Made by a program: the position numbers and the translations under genes | Assembly (NCBI GenBank): GCA_020796225.1 | Contig: CM036753.1 | Coordinates: 85,036,941 to 85,100,940, forward strand | Direction: 5' to 3' | From: Arion vulgaris | Taxonomy: Eukaryota > Mollusca > Gastropoda > Stylommatophora > Arionidae | DNA length: 64,000 bases | The notes under the pieces: generated by a model | What the model was told of the DNA's origin: nothing | What the model saw: the letters and a program-made list of their open reading frames with translations, nothing else | The model's database searches: none | Part shown: positions 15,601 through 27,600 of the stretch, one piece after another | Numbering within the stretch: the first letter of the stretch is position 1 | How the letters are laid out: each line of letters begins with the position of its first letter

Positions 15601-18600
15601 TGGAACAAAATGATATGACATGGGTTTGCATAGAAATAAATAAAAACATTATATGTCATGTACAAGACACAGCTAGTGAAGCTGGTAAAAATCAGAATGA
15701 TTCAAGGGTAGTTAAACAAAGTTTTACTGAGTTATTGCTGAGAACAAGCAATGAATGTGAATCATGGTCCAGAATGCAAACAGTTAAGAACAAAATCAAA
15801 CCCTTGGATACAAAGTGATACACAAAAATTCTTAAACTGTCAGAGACAGAGAAGATAGACATCACAGAAACTGAAATATTTTGGTCACTTTAAACTTCCC
15901 AGTGGTTCGGGGAAAATGAATGGAAGGACATGGTTCCTGGGAGACGAGGATGGTCAAGATGGCAATGGACATTAAAGAAACCTATAACATGTTGGAGGAA
16001 GTAGTAAAACTTGCTAGAGACAAGAGAGTTTTTCAGGTGGGCTGTGATGAGAGTTATTTCTGCAAAAGACATGCAATATGTGATAAATTGGAATGTGTAA
16101 AGTTCTGAATGTTTGCAATGTTTAGTTGGGATCTGTAAAGTACTGAATACTTTAAATGTTAGACTAGAAAGATCCATGATGACTCGTGTCAGCTGGCATA
16201 GCATACAATGATGAGAAGCATATGTAACAAGAATAAAACTATTGATGCTTAATTTTTATAACCATCAGCTGAAAGACAATTATGAAGCATTTGGTTTTGT
16301 ATGTGATTTCTTTTGTTAAAATGGGTTTGTGTACACTTTCATCCTATACAAACCCAAAAGTTAAAGTACTAGGACTATACAGACTCAACACCAGATTATA
16401 GTAAACATTATCAAAGCTGATTATGGGAGGTATGTTAATTAAAAACAAAACATACAAATGATGGAACTCACCAATGTCCTGGGCAATTCATTGGCTTTAG
16501 TGCAAATGTCTCTTTTTCACATTCAAAGGTGAACATATTTTCCTGAAATTATAAAATACTTCCAAAAAAGGCCAAGAATAATTTTGGTAAACTAAATATA
16601 AATAAGAGTAGCATTTCTAACCTAACAAATGTAACCCAATTTCATTTTAAAACTTGCAGCACAAACTAAAATGATTGCACACTTACAGCATAGTGTTGCC
16701 AGTGTCCAGATTTCTCCCACAACTTGCTGTTGTATATATTAGGTGATACAACTTCATGAAAACCTCTCTGCCAGTATTCACTCTGTGTTGATGAATATGT
16801 GGATAGTAAATTCAAGAGCTTAAGCAAGCATTTATTTTTAAATAATGATCATTAATGGTAAATTATCAATGGATTTAAACACACATTTTGTGTGTGCATA
16901 TAGAATGGAGTAAGTGTGATAAATGAAGTGCTTACAGCTTAACCAAGCCAAATGCCTGAATGTGGTGGAAATATATACCAGAGGTTTAGTATGGTGAAAC
17001 TTGATCAGCTTTTACCCTAGGAAATAAGTTGAGACTGTTCAACACACACAAAATCAAATAACTTATCCTAAGCAGAACTTTTTCACCCTAACAGCCCTTT
17101 GGAATTTCTCTCTTACAGGCCCTATGTCCTGCAGTCATCTTGATCAAATTATCAGTTATATCTTGAATCCATCTTCTCTTAGTCTTCTCTTCTCTTTTTC
17201 AAAATACCTTTTCTATAATGGTCTTCTCTAACCATTCATGTCTTTTTTATTAATAAAAAGTACTTCAAAATACTTCAATTTTTTCATTCTTATTTGTTAG
17301 CATCAGTCAGTTTTCTATGAGTTTGATGTTGACTGTTCAACACAAATCCTGGATATATCTCAGCAATGACCCAAATGCCATAACTTGAAAGATAACAACA
17401 ACCAGATTGGATGCGGCCAAGGGGTCACTGGATCATACAGTTGCCTCATACAGCATACATTGGTATGATAAAATAAATAATTTGCAATTCTAGGAAATCT
17501 TTGCAGAATTCATTTTCACTTCTGACTTCAACAACACACAATCTAGCATTAGTCCGATTTTTAAGAGTTCAAATCTCATCTGATCAGTAATAAACACATA
17601 TCTCTTATGTCTTAAGACTTTCTTTCTTTCTTTCTTTCTCGAATCCTGTATGCCTCAGCGTCAGGTCAGGAAGAGATTTCTAAACGGGCCCTAGTATGCG
17701 CTTCGTAGATAGTCTCTTTCGTCGCTTCTGTTATCTCTGAGGTCCATCTTTATGGACGCCTTTTGCTTTGTACCCATTGTATCGAGCAGCATTGCTCTTT
17801 GGGGTGCACTGTCTGATGGTAATCTGCTTACGTGACCAACCATTTAATTTGTTGTTTCTTGATGAAGTCTAGTACTGATGTTGTACCCACTTTTTCCTGA
17901 TGTCTTCATTTCTCAACCGGTCTCTTCTTGTTACACCAGCATTCTGCGTAGACACTTCATCTCTGTTGTGACTAGTTTTCTCATCGTTTGTTGTCAGCGT
18001 CCAGGTTTGGCACTGGTAACATAATGTGGGAGAAAGATTGTGTTGAACATTGCTCTTTTGTGTTCATGGTGACGTGTCTTAAGACTAGCAAGGTTTAAAC
18101 AGATATGGTAAACAGGCAATAATTATTTTATTGATTAACCAAATATGCAAAATTACCTTTATGAAATCAATCAGAGTGTTATAAATGTGGGCACCTTTTG
18201 GCATGAAAAAGCAACTTCCAGGGCTTAGTTCATGAAAGAAAAATAGTTCTTGTTCCTAATGATATACAATGGAAAAGCAATAAGACAATGTCATAATCAC
18301 CATGTTGGCAAACACATATTTCAGAAGACTTCTATTTAGTTTCTGATTTATATGTTCCTGTACAAAAATGAAATCTCATCTCATCTTGTTCCTCTCGATT
18401 CCCTTGCAGTGTTGAAGTGAAGTATATGGTGGGGAGAGGGCCTCTCATGCACTTTGTATATGATGATATGAGATGTTCAGTCCAGTGTTTCCCTGTTTCT
18501 ATTTGCTCTGTGTATCATTGCCTGTTGTGGTACACTATTAGCAGGCAATCATGTTATATGACCAAATGAACAATGAAATGGCTGATTGTAATGTCGCAGG

Positions 18601-21600
18601 TACTTCTTCTTCGAACACTCCATATCAACCACTTGTCAACCAATCTGTGTGATTTGTATGTGATCTGAGCCTAAAAGCGATTGTACATTGTACCAGTTAT
18701 ACGCCTACAAGTAGGCCAGCACATCTGATTTCTGCGCTGCTTTTCACTTACTAGGTAGCACCCTAGGACCTATATCAGTCGCTCTCCGACATGCATTGTA
18801 GGTTGCAGTGGTACTATTCTTTGCTTCTCTTGGGCCCCGCACCAACGGGCGGTCACAGGTACAACTCTTCTCCAATCAATTATTAAGTTTCAACCATTTC
18901 CAGCATGCACAATACTGATGATAGCTCTCACACAGGATGTGTTCTGTGTGTACTCCTTCCACATGATTTCTAACAGTTGATGCAAAACTATGCATTTTGT
19001 ACCCATGTGTTTCTATTTTCTATTGAGCTTTATGTTAACGACTGGTGATATCAATCTGGAAAATGTTTGTAGCAGTAAGGAAACAAAGGAAGAAAGAAGT
19101 ATTTTTAGAGATAAGAACATTTTCAGCATTTATAAACTTTCATATGACTGACTATGACAACATTAGGTGCTGCTGACTGTGTCTCATCATCATCAAATAG
19201 CTTGTCCTGAGTAGAACTTTGTCACACCAACAGTCCTTCGGAATTTCTCAGCCGTCATGTTCAAACCATCAGTTACATCCTGAATCCATCTTCTCCGTGG
19301 TCTTCCTCTTCTTCTCTTTGCCGGTATGCCTCCTTCCATGATGGTCTTCTACAGCCCTTCATGTCTTTTTATATGTCCAAAATATCTCAATTTTTCTTTC
19401 TTATTTGTAGCATCAGCCAGTTTTCTTTGATTTTGAGTTCTTTCTGGATAGATTTTGTTCTCTTCTCTGTCCAAGATATACGAAGGACTCTTCTGTAACA
19501 CTTATATTCAAAAGCACATATATGTTTTTCCACTGCTCTATTAAATTTCCATGCTTCACACCCATACGTTGCCACTGGGAATATGCATGCTCTTAGTATT
19601 CTGATCTTTGTTTACTTATCAGTTCCGTACAATACTGTTTTGAGTTGTTTAATTTTTTTTTACTGTGTCTACTGAGCTGTAATTACTACAAGTGTACACT
19701 TCGCTAATATGTAATGGGAGTGTTCACAACTGAGTACAGTACTCAGTTATATTAAACAAGACCAGAACACAATAAACTTAATATTCATTATCCCCGTATT
19801 CAAATAGTAAGTCTTTGTTGACCAGCCACAACACACAATACAACAGCATGAGATGCTGTCCAAAATCTGGAAAACCAAAATGTTCAACCTAGCTAACAAA
19901 CAAGTAAAACATGTGAACTCTTGCATTTTTATCCCCTACTCTCTAATATTCTAATGAAAAAAATTATTTGTGCTAATTCTAACATGACCATCATTTAATT
20001 TAGCAGTCTACTTGAGGTTCTTGGTGAACATGCAACTCTCATTAGCTGTTTTGTTTATTTCTGACTCTTTAATGGAGTAATTAACCCATTATCATAAAGC
20101 CGTCTGTTGTTCTGTTTCCCATATACTGACATATCCCGATCATACCAGATTCATAGAGGCAATACATTTATCTGTTTAGATTCCTGAGCATAAGAACTGA
20201 TTTCAGAAGAACAAAAAGATAAATAAGCTATAAAAAGAAGGATAACCATACTCTTCCAATTCGCCGGTGATCTCTTTTGGCAGCTTCCTCTTGAAAGTGC
20301 TTCCATTCTTTCAATTGTTTAGGATCAGGAAAAGAAATACCATAAACTCTTTGTAAACGTTCGGCCTCTGAATTACCTTCCCAGAAAGCTGCAGAGTTCT
20401 GAAAGACAATTCAAATAAAACTTCTTCAATCATCATACAACAATGAAGATGATGATTAAAAGATGTTCACAAAATGCATTAAATTTACAATTATCCAGTA
20501 CAGGAAGTTTTGAAAGTATTAACATCTTACGAAAGGTTACAAACAACCAGAACGTAAATATATACTTAATGTTGCACCTTGGTAATGGAAAATGCTTTGA
20601 CCTTCCCAGTGTGACGTATGTGAGGGCCTCTGCACAGATCAATGAGGGGTCCACATCTGTTGTGAAAACATTCAACAATATGTATTAATTTATAACTCAT
20701 TGTAAATACAGTAACTTCTAAAACTCATATTGAAGAAAAGTTTATTTTGGGTGCAAAATTAATGAATTATTAATTTTGGGGAAAAAAAATTATAACTTAG
20801 ATGATGAAAATCAACATACACTGAACAGAGAGAAAACACTTGGCCAATTCCCATGTCAGTCCAAGACAAGCTATATAGAGATATGTACATGGACTTTGCT
20901 GGACCACTAACTACTTTAGAAGTATACAAATCTATGTCTGAAAATGTTGGAAGAAGGAAAAGATGATGAAAACAAGAAATTTGTTTTAAAAAGTACTACA
21001 TACTTGTAGACAGTAGTGCTTGGAGTCTGTATCTTTTCCTTGATAATTCTCTGCTTAAACTCACTGTACTGTTAAGAAGAAGTTTGAAAGACAAATTAAT
21101 ATAGAATAATTATATTAAAACAAGTACTAACATCAATAACAAAAACTGTTCACATAGATAGCAAAGAAATAAAAAACATGTGCCCAACATTACAAGAGTA
21201 CACATATGGTACAATTCAACAATCCTGACAAGAGTTTCCTCAGTGATTGTTTTAACAACATGAAAAACCCCAAAAACATGTACAATTCAGAGAAAAATAC
21301 AATACATTAGATTTCATTTAGTTGAATATATGAGCAAAAACTAGATTGATTCTAAAGAAATAGGTATAATGTGATTTTATTATGCAGATTACCTGTAAAC
21401 GTTCAAGATGTAGTAATGGTGAAAAATGAAAATCGTGGCATATCCCAAAGGACGTAGCCATCAACCACAGTGCTCTAAAAGGAACATACAATGGATAAGA
21501 ATAAGAAGAGTGATGTGGTGTAGGACACTGGTTCCAAATGAGACAAATACTGCAACTAATATTTTTGAGGCCATAAGAAACAGTTATTTACTGTATTAAA

Positions 21601-24600
21601 TTACACAAACATACAATGAAAACAATATTTATACAAGTTGCTCTAAAGTTTCAAAACTGCAAAGCAAGCATAAAAGATGTTGGTTTTTTCCATAAACAAA
21701 TCAATCACCTCAAACATCTTTAGAAGATCTTCTTTCGACACTTCCAATCTCTCAAATGGCTGTTTATCCTTGGTTATATTTTTCACCAGTGTTTCCAAAT
21801 TTGGGAACTCTAAACTAGAAACTGATCTGAAAAGAAATTAAAAACAACTCAAAACAGCTTTATGTTCATTTTATTTAAAACTGGCAGCATACTTAGCTAT
21901 TTACACTTCAGGATATAAAAGCTAACCGGAACCCTCAGGGGAAGAGGCAAGTGGGAGGGGAAAAGAACAGAAGAGGAAGTCAAAGATACCACAGTCTCAT
22001 TGGCAAGATTCAAGATGACCTAAAGATGACCTAAAACAGAAAACAATGGAATGTGACACAACCCCATTTGGAACAAGATGGACTAAGTAAGCACATCAAC
22101 CAAATCAGAATCTAACTGAACTTCATACAAGTAATTTAAGTTACTTTGTTTCACATTTTTTTTACAGAAATCTTTGCTGAGATATAGCTGGGACATTAAT
22201 TCTATACCAAGGACATAAAAGCCAAAGAAAGAGATGCTTGACTCATGTTACCATAAAAATTGAAAAAGCAGATATTATGTTTTGAAGTTAAAACTCTAGT
22301 AAAACAAAAGCCATCAGCAGAATTACTAATAAAACATGAATTATAGTATCAATACGGATAAACTGAGCCAAAAAACACAAAAATAAAAAGCATATGAAAA
22401 AAAAACCAAACATATTTTTACTTATGACTTTAAAGTTAGTCCATATATTTTTTGAAGAAAGTTATTACTTTCCCTTCTTGTTCAGCTCAAATTTTTCCAT
22501 GCTCAAAGTCTAAACAGAGATATGAGGTAGCCGCCTGCCTAGCGTGTTCGTAGCGCGTTGGACGACGGGTGACAAGCTCCTGTGAGCGGGTTCAATTCCG
22601 CGAGCTGGCAGAAAAGCCACAGGTTCTCCAGATTTACAGTGTTCATGGCATTGAACCGAAGAGCTGAAAGCTCAAGTGCTTCTGGATCAGGAAAAAAACT
22701 GAATGACCCACAGTGGCAACTCCATTCTGTGTAAGATATCTGAGCAAAGTCATTAACTGTATGGTGCGTACATGTCACATTTTCACTGCTCAGTATTCAA
22801 TTTTGTTAGGGATGACGTGTACTGTCTTTGATGATGGGTGTTATGGAGTCTACCTTTTAACATTCTTGCTCAGTCTAGCACTGCCCCCAAAACATAGAAT
22901 GTTTGAAAAGTCTTTTATTTTTTTTATTTTTGAGCAGGGTATCTTTCCCTGACAGGTCTTGATCGGATCAGGTCCAGATGCCAGTGGGACAAGTATCAAT
23001 AGAATCTATTGTAGGACTTGCTCTGCCCGAGGTTTCTGTAAAGTTACCTCTACTTCCATTATAGTCTACAGTTACTCAAGTAGACTCTGGAGGTATGGTG
23101 CTTTCTTGGTGCCAGATACTTGCCATTCACCAGAGCAGGTTAGAAAAAACAGGAAGTCGGAGACTCAATAAATGGACTGATTTGGAAAGTATGGTTGCAG
23201 ACAATTCTCATTTTTTGGATGAGACCTTTGGTAACCCTTATTCATGAACATTACTACCAGTACTGCCCTTCCTACTTTCATGCATTGTGTCCATGGAATA
23301 AGTAAAAGCTATAAATTAAAGTATGACTGCTTTATAAAACTGCTTATGCTACACTAACTTACTGTGAAGAATACATGTCATAATAAAAACCTTCCTCAAT
23401 TGGAGGACCATAGCACAAGTGGCCACCGTAATATTGTTCCATAGCTTCACCTAGTATATGAGCACTAGAATGCCAAAATACACGTTGACCTGCAATAAAA
23501 GAAATTGTGACAATAAAGTTTCTATGTGGTCTTGGTTCATGTTTTATAAAAATGAGGTGGATTAACTCCTAGTGGACCAGGGCCAAAACATGTTTTTACT
23601 CACCATTTTAAAAATCATACATTTTTATACAGAAAGCTGTTATTATAGTGTGATTGCAAATGTTTGCCCCTGTTTAAAAATCTATAACTCTGCAACCATT
23701 TCAACTGAGATGATGAAATTTTGCATACAGACTTGAAAAATGAATGATCTTACAAAATAAATTTAGTTTTGTACATTGTACAGCTTATTTCCGTGTTTGT
23801 TTATATGGGGTATATAAAAATCTTGTCAGTGTAACAGGACATATTTTTAAAGATTTAACAGCTTCACACACAAACTTCTGCATTCAACAAAATATTTTTC
23901 GTGCCACGTTTTTTGTCATTTAGAAGCTGGTGTCACATTTGAACGGACATGCTCAGAGAACAGACAACTCGGGCAGAGCAAGTCCTCCAATAGATTCTAT
24001 TGATGCTTGTCCTCTATACCAATACAGGCTGTGGGTAAGTTTTTCCCAATGTCCATTATTTTTAATATAATACCATTTATCAGAAACGGCCGCTTCACTT
24101 CCGGGTCGCCAACATGGCGGTCATGAAAATTCCTAACGGATACACTGTGCATGATTTCTTGTGTTTACGGTGTGACTGATGTGGTTTCTGGCCACTATAA
24201 GCAATTAGAATGTGATAATTAGTGTCCATGTTTGTGTCTGTATGGTTAGATCAAGCGCATGGTCGGACATTGTGGCTACTGAGCGCGCTGGTGCTGTATT
24301 GGAGAATAGCGTGACCTCTTACCGATAGGTTAGCACGCGTGGTGATGGGCTAAGAGTGAGTCCAACCTGCTGTCTTGTAGGTTATTAAATTAAGGCTAAA
24401 GGTGGACAGCCTGACAGAAATGCTGCAGAAGACGGATGCACAATGTGCAGCGCAAATCGTTTTAAGATGACATCGCTGAGTATACGAAAAGGTGTAGTGG
24501 TCAACCGGAGTCTCAACAGACGACAGGAGTTCTCGATTATGGCCTCCGAACCAGGGGACAGGTAGAAGGGACAAGCACTAGAGAAGTAGAGCATAGAACA

Positions 24601-27600
24601 TTCAACGTTATGCAGTGGAATGCAGAAAAGTATTAAAAAGAAAGTCCCATTAATGAAACATCTACAATAGGAGCAGATAGACATAGCATGCATACAAGAA
24701 ACGCACCTCAATGCCAACAATAGATTTTCCGACTAGACAGGGAAGGACCCAAAGGTGGAGTCCTGATTCTCACCGAAACCAGCTTGAATGTAAAGAAATA
24801 GCAATATGCGCTAGTAGATCTTCAGAAATTGTAGGGATAGAAGCAACAACCCCAAATGGGAGCACTTGGATTTATTACATCTACTGTGAATGCATGGGAC
24901 TTGTTGCCTTACTATAGAAACCACAACTGCAAGAGAACATAATTGCTTTCTGCAAGTAGTCTAAGTACAGTGGTAGTCCTATGCTTCTACTGGAGTGATA
25001 AAGGAAAAATGATGAGTATTCATCAGAATAATAAAACATGAATTTATCATTTTATGTTATTCAATTATACACACCTTCTGAATCTTCAAACTTCAAAAGT
25101 TGGAGAGTAGAATCCTTTTCAAAAGGTCGGTCTAGGTCCCACAGTTCTCCATTAACCTTCGCCACAACAGTATTGTCTGCAAGTCCTTGGCTGCGAAAAT
25201 TATTTTTTAGTAAGAGAATGGTATGAGAATGCTATAATAACTTATTTTCTTCAAAACAGTTTAGATCTGCTAATGGTGTCAAAGGCGCAAGGAAAGTGTG
25301 CCAGATTAGTGAGCTGGCACTAATCCCCTGCCCTCACCTCCACGTGGTGACCCTGATAACAGACAGTAGTTCCGGTCTGGCTAAGAGGGCAGGTGCTGTG
25401 GGAGAGCTACTCTGGGGCAAGTAGAGATGCAAAGGTAGTCACGCTAGATGGGACCCGCTCGCAACACAGACGAGTGAACTCCCAGAGTGGCTATTAATGC
25501 TCACCTCTCCCAGGCCGATGGGAAGAGCTGGAAGGATAAACGTGGAACCGCGTGGGGCGAAACTCGGAGCCCGCGCATGCTCTCTTTTGAGCCATCTCTC
25601 TTGAGCCGATGAGTATGCTTGGAGTTGGGTTGAACTGCTTTGTGGGTCCACATAGGCCGATCGAAAAGACGCGACGCTGCGGGCGAATTCAGAGCCCGCC
25701 CATGCTCTCTCTTGAGCCGATGAGTATGCTGGGAGCTGAGCTGCAAGCGGGTCCACACGGACGGCATAGGCAAATGTGAGCACGGCGGGAATTGACGGAA
25801 ATGGTGAGGTAGGCACCAGGGGACGAATGCACGCATGTGAGTGATGCACTGGTGGGCCCTCAGGGGACGAAAACAGTGACCTCATCACGGGGGTGGGGAC
25901 CGGGTTGAGTCACATGCAAGGACAGCCCAGGCAAATGTGAGCACGGTGGGAATTGACAGAAATGGTGAGTAGGCACCAGGGCAGAGCATGCATGCATGCG
26001 AGCGATGCACGGGTGGGCCCTCAGGTGGTGAAACCCCTGACCCCATCGCAGAGGTGGGGGACCGAGTTGAGTCACTTGCGGGGACAGTCCAGACAAATGG
26101 TAGCACGATACGGAAGGCACGGAAAATATGAGCAGCGCGAAACTATGAGTGACCAGGCACCAGGACAGAGCTAGCACGGCAGGCACGAGGGGTGCGTCCC
26201 ACCTGAGTGTGCAGAACAACTGGAAAGTCCAGCAGAGGTAAAGTCAGTGTGCGTTTCCGATCGCAGGGAACTACTGCTGCCTTGTAGTTTGATTGGGGAC
26301 AATCAAAGGCTAGCGGTGCAAACAGTACACAAAACTGGATGGGCGGTAAACCAAGGTGTCCACAAAATGACCGGATTACTGGGCAGATGGCACTCATAAG
26401 CCCGGGAGGGCAGGCCGCCTAAGGGTCGCTGCCCTAAAAGAAAATGGCAACCTGCTGCCTTGTGGGTTTGGCTGGGGACAGCCAAAGGCTAGCGGAGAAC
26501 GAACCGACACAAATGCTGGTTGAAACCGAACACACCACCGAAAGATAAGTACTTGAGCTCCAATTGGTACTGAAGGCTGTGCACGTACACCCGCTCTGAT
26601 GTTTAGCTGTTTATATTTCACATTAGAATGATAAAAACGGCTTAAGAACGATCGCGAGAGATAGATCTGCTAATTACATTTAAAGAAAAATGTCAGTACA
26701 ACTTGAGACATTTGGGAAAAATTAATATAAAACATAACAAGTTATCAATATTAAGTAAATAAGTACCAACAAACGTACATAGCAATGTTCAAAACAAATG
26801 TAAAATATGTCCTGTTCTTTGGGAACAAAATTGTCCCCTCAAAACAAGACCTTCATCAAAAATATTTATACTTTAGAACAAAGGCAAGAAGTAACATAAA
26901 AGCAGTCTGGTGTAAGAGAATATTAAACTTTCAGTTAATATTAAAAAGTAAAAATTAAATGGAACAGGCGCCTGTGTGTTGCCGAGGCTCACAAGGGTAG
27001 CAAAGAATAGTAACACTGCGATCTACAAGACATGTCGTAAGAAGAGACTGATGTAGGTGCCTAGGAAAGTTACCCTAGTAAATAAAAGGCGAGAAATAGG
27101 ATGTGCACAACTGGCACAACATGCAATCGCTCTTAGGTTCAGATCACAAAGAGTGGTTTAACAAGTGGTCGATATGGAGCATTCGAAGAAGAAGTCTTAA
27201 ATATTTGGTTATTTTATTTACAAACAAGCAACTGAGTAGTGACTTTATGATTGATAGACATTAAACTTTAACTGATCACACAGAAGCCCAATCTGAATAT
27301 CACTATGCAAATGTAGTAATTACTTTTAAGAACCAAAGTTGTACAAACAGTGATCTAATCACAGAATGTAAGTGAAAGTATGATAGCAATGTCACAATGG
27401 TGTATGGGCTTTTAACTACCTGATGCTGAGTGCAATATCGTATGGAGTAGTATCCCATGCTTGTCCATCTTTAACAGACCAGTCTGGCAAAATGACCTTG
27501 ATTGGAACCCGATTCTGTGTTGCAATCCAATCATCTTTTTCCTTTTTCAACTTATCCCAGAGTTTCTGTCTATGTTCTATAAAAGCAGGCAGTGGCTGAT

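Noticed and set aside
20443..20688. 81-codon plus-strand frame
   Set aside because: It is the antisense shadow of TARS1 exon 8 and its flanks.
21393..21480. A possible extra TARS1 exon (minus strand, open stretch with [13 protein letters not shown])
   Set aside because: It lies between exons 6 and 7, which already join in phase and match the family without a gap; nothing in ThrRS resembles it.
25439..26621. Several open frames of 70-150 codons in the GC-rich block, read as genes
   Set aside because: They occur in many overlapping frames on both strands, follow the internal tandem repeats, and resemble no protein I know. High GC explains the lack of stops.
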